A stretch of 6,312 nt of DNA from Syntrophaceae bacterium (lineage in GTDB: Bacteria > Desulfobacterota > Syntrophorhabdia > Syntrophorhabdales > WCHB1-27), in contig PLSJ01000254.1 in NCBI GenBank assembly GCA_003165115.1, positions 349 to 6,660 on the forward strand. The letters are read 5' to 3'. Position numbers and translations under genes: made by a program. Of the stretch, positions 6,152-6,312 are shown one piece after another (the stretch's first letter is position 1; every line of letters starts with the position of its first letter). The notes beneath the pieces are model-generated. The model was not told the DNA's origin. It made no database searches and saw nothing but the letters and a program-made list of their open reading frames with translations.

Positions 6152-6190
6152 TCAGCCTAAGGGAAGAAATATATTTGCTATTCTTTTCAT
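6152..6190 (-). CDS. Possible short leader ORF of 12 codons
   Basis: ATG at 6190 opens a frame coding MKRIANIFLPLG, ending TGA at 6152-6154. An AGGA lies about ten bases upstream. It starts roughly 25 nt after the predicted transcription start, the usual position of a leader peptide. It shows no run of one amino acid of the kind that drives classic attenuation. Function is unknown and chance is likely. Confidence 0.18.
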   Translation of the reverse strand: MKRIANIFLPLG

Positions 6191-6221
6191 ATTCTTGCTG
6201 TCCTATCTCAAAAGAGAGTAA

Positions 6222-6251
6222 ATATTAGCCGAACAGGCTCCGCGATGTCAA
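6222..6251 (-). promoter_or_regulatory. Sigma70-like promoter of the methyl-transfer operon
   Basis: On the minus strand a perfect -35 hexamer TTGACA (6251-6246) is followed after 18 bp by TAATAT (6227-6222), a four-of-six match to the -10 consensus. Transcription would start near 6215-6216 and run toward the corrinoid-protein gene. This is the best promoter-like sequence I find in the region upstream of the operon, and it sits next to a perfect palindrome. Confidence 0.65.
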
Positions 6252-6255
6252 GCAT

Positions 6256-6274
6256 TGATGTGGCTGCCACATCA
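6256..6274. promoter_or_regulatory. 19-bp perfect palindrome upstream of the -35, probable operator
   Basis: TGATGTGGC and GCCACATCA are exact inverted repeats of nine bases around a single central base (6265). The near edge is 4 bp upstream of the -35 and the centre is about 50 bp upstream of the predicted start, where an activator or a dimeric repressor commonly binds. It lacks a T run and lies upstream of the promoter, so it is unlikely to be a terminator. I cannot assign it to a known regulator family. Confidence 0.6.
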
Positions 6275-6312
6275 CGGCAGGGCAAACGCATTTGGAAACT
6301 ATCTAACTAGTG
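6275..6312. other. Window edge with no recognised feature
   Basis: No coding frame, RNA gene or repeat is supported in these last 38 bases on either strand. They probably belong to the intergenic region upstream of the operon. Whatever gene lies beyond is outside the window. Confidence 0.5.

Larger units (their letters stand above)
5894..6215 (-). promoter_or_regulatory. Long 5' leader of the methyl-transfer operon, putative attenuator or riboswitch-like RNA
   Basis: About 320 nt separate the predicted transcription start (near 6215) from the first start codon, with no convincing gene inside. The stretch holds a classic intrinsic terminator (6030-6065), a small hairpin just after it (GGTTTG/CAAACC, 6009-6025), two weaker hairpins before it (TTCTTC/GAAGAA around 6150-6170 and CTTAA/TTAAG at 6080-6093), and a Shine-Dalgarno-covering stem at the 3' end. 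I looked for a cobalamin-riboswitch B12 box and for SAM or tetrahydrofolate riboswitch motifs and recognised none. An alternative is a separate small RNA ending at the terminator. If so, the operon would need another promoter below 6030, which I do not see. Confidence 0.5.

Noticed and set aside
5576..6160. Open + strand frame spanning the corrinoid gene start and the leader
   Set aside because: Its first half is antisense to the corrinoid protein and its second half crosses the terminator and hairpins, giving a basic, low-complexity product. No ribosome-binding site or domain is seen.
5894..6215. Cobalamin riboswitch
   Set aside because: It is expected from the gene content, but I could not find the conserved B12 box or the other core motifs in the minus-strand leader. 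The only GCCAC is in the palindrome upstream of the promoter.
1..6312. tRNA, rRNA, CRISPR array, insertion sequence or attachment site
   Set aside because: No cloverleaf, regularly spaced repeats, transposase motif or flanking repeats were seen on either strand.

Overview
The window reads as bacterial chromosome, probably from an anaerobic diderm such as a member of the Desulfobacterota or a similar syntroph or acetogen. That placement is an inference. It rests on a corrinoid methyl-transfer cassette (typical of anaerobes), a substrate-binding protein with a Sec signal peptide and no lipobox (which suggests a periplasm), and moderate to high GC. No gene here fixes the taxonomy.

Layout. On the + strand, the left edge holds the 3' end of a zinc-type alcohol dehydrogenase (to 257). 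It is followed by an apparent intrinsic terminator (265-301) that lies inside the end of the convergent gene. Everything else is one minus-strand operon, read from right to left: a 19-bp perfect palindrome (6256-6274), a sigma70-like promoter (-35 at 6246-6251, -10 at 6222-6227), a leader of about 320 nt, a corrinoid protein (5231-5893), a first UroD/MtaA-superfamily methyltransferase (4174-5238), a second one closer to MtaA (3137-4168), a NitT/TauT-type substrate-binding protein (2077-3108), an ABC ATPase (1197-2006) and an ABC permease (273-1193). Intergenic gaps are 8 nt of overlap, 5, 28, 70 and 3 nt, so the six genes look co-transcribed. The 70-nt gap before the ATPase holds a strong hairpin that may set the ratio of binding protein to the other transporter parts.

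How the genes may work together. The ABC importer would bring in a small methylated compound. One of the two zinc-dependent TIM-barrel methyltransferases would move its methyl group to the cobalt of the corrinoid protein, and the other would pass it on to a thiol or pterin acceptor. No MttB-, MtaB- or MtrH-type substrate methyltransferase and no corrinoid-reactivating ferredoxin protein is encoded here. Either they lie elsewhere or the two UroD-type enzymes do both half reactions, as MtsA is known to do with MtsB in methanogens. The substrate cannot be read from the sequence.

The most interesting part is the control region. The leader contains a textbook intrinsic terminator about 135 nt upstream of the first start codon, and a second hairpin that can pair with that gene's Shine-Dalgarno sequence. 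It carries no cobalamin-riboswitch B12 box that I can find. This suggests an attenuator or an unrecognised regulatory RNA upstream of a methyl-transfer operon. The base composition also steps from about 50-65% GC in the sampled transporter genes and mostly higher in the ATPase and permease, to about 42-55% in the methyltransferase genes, hinting at a composite origin.
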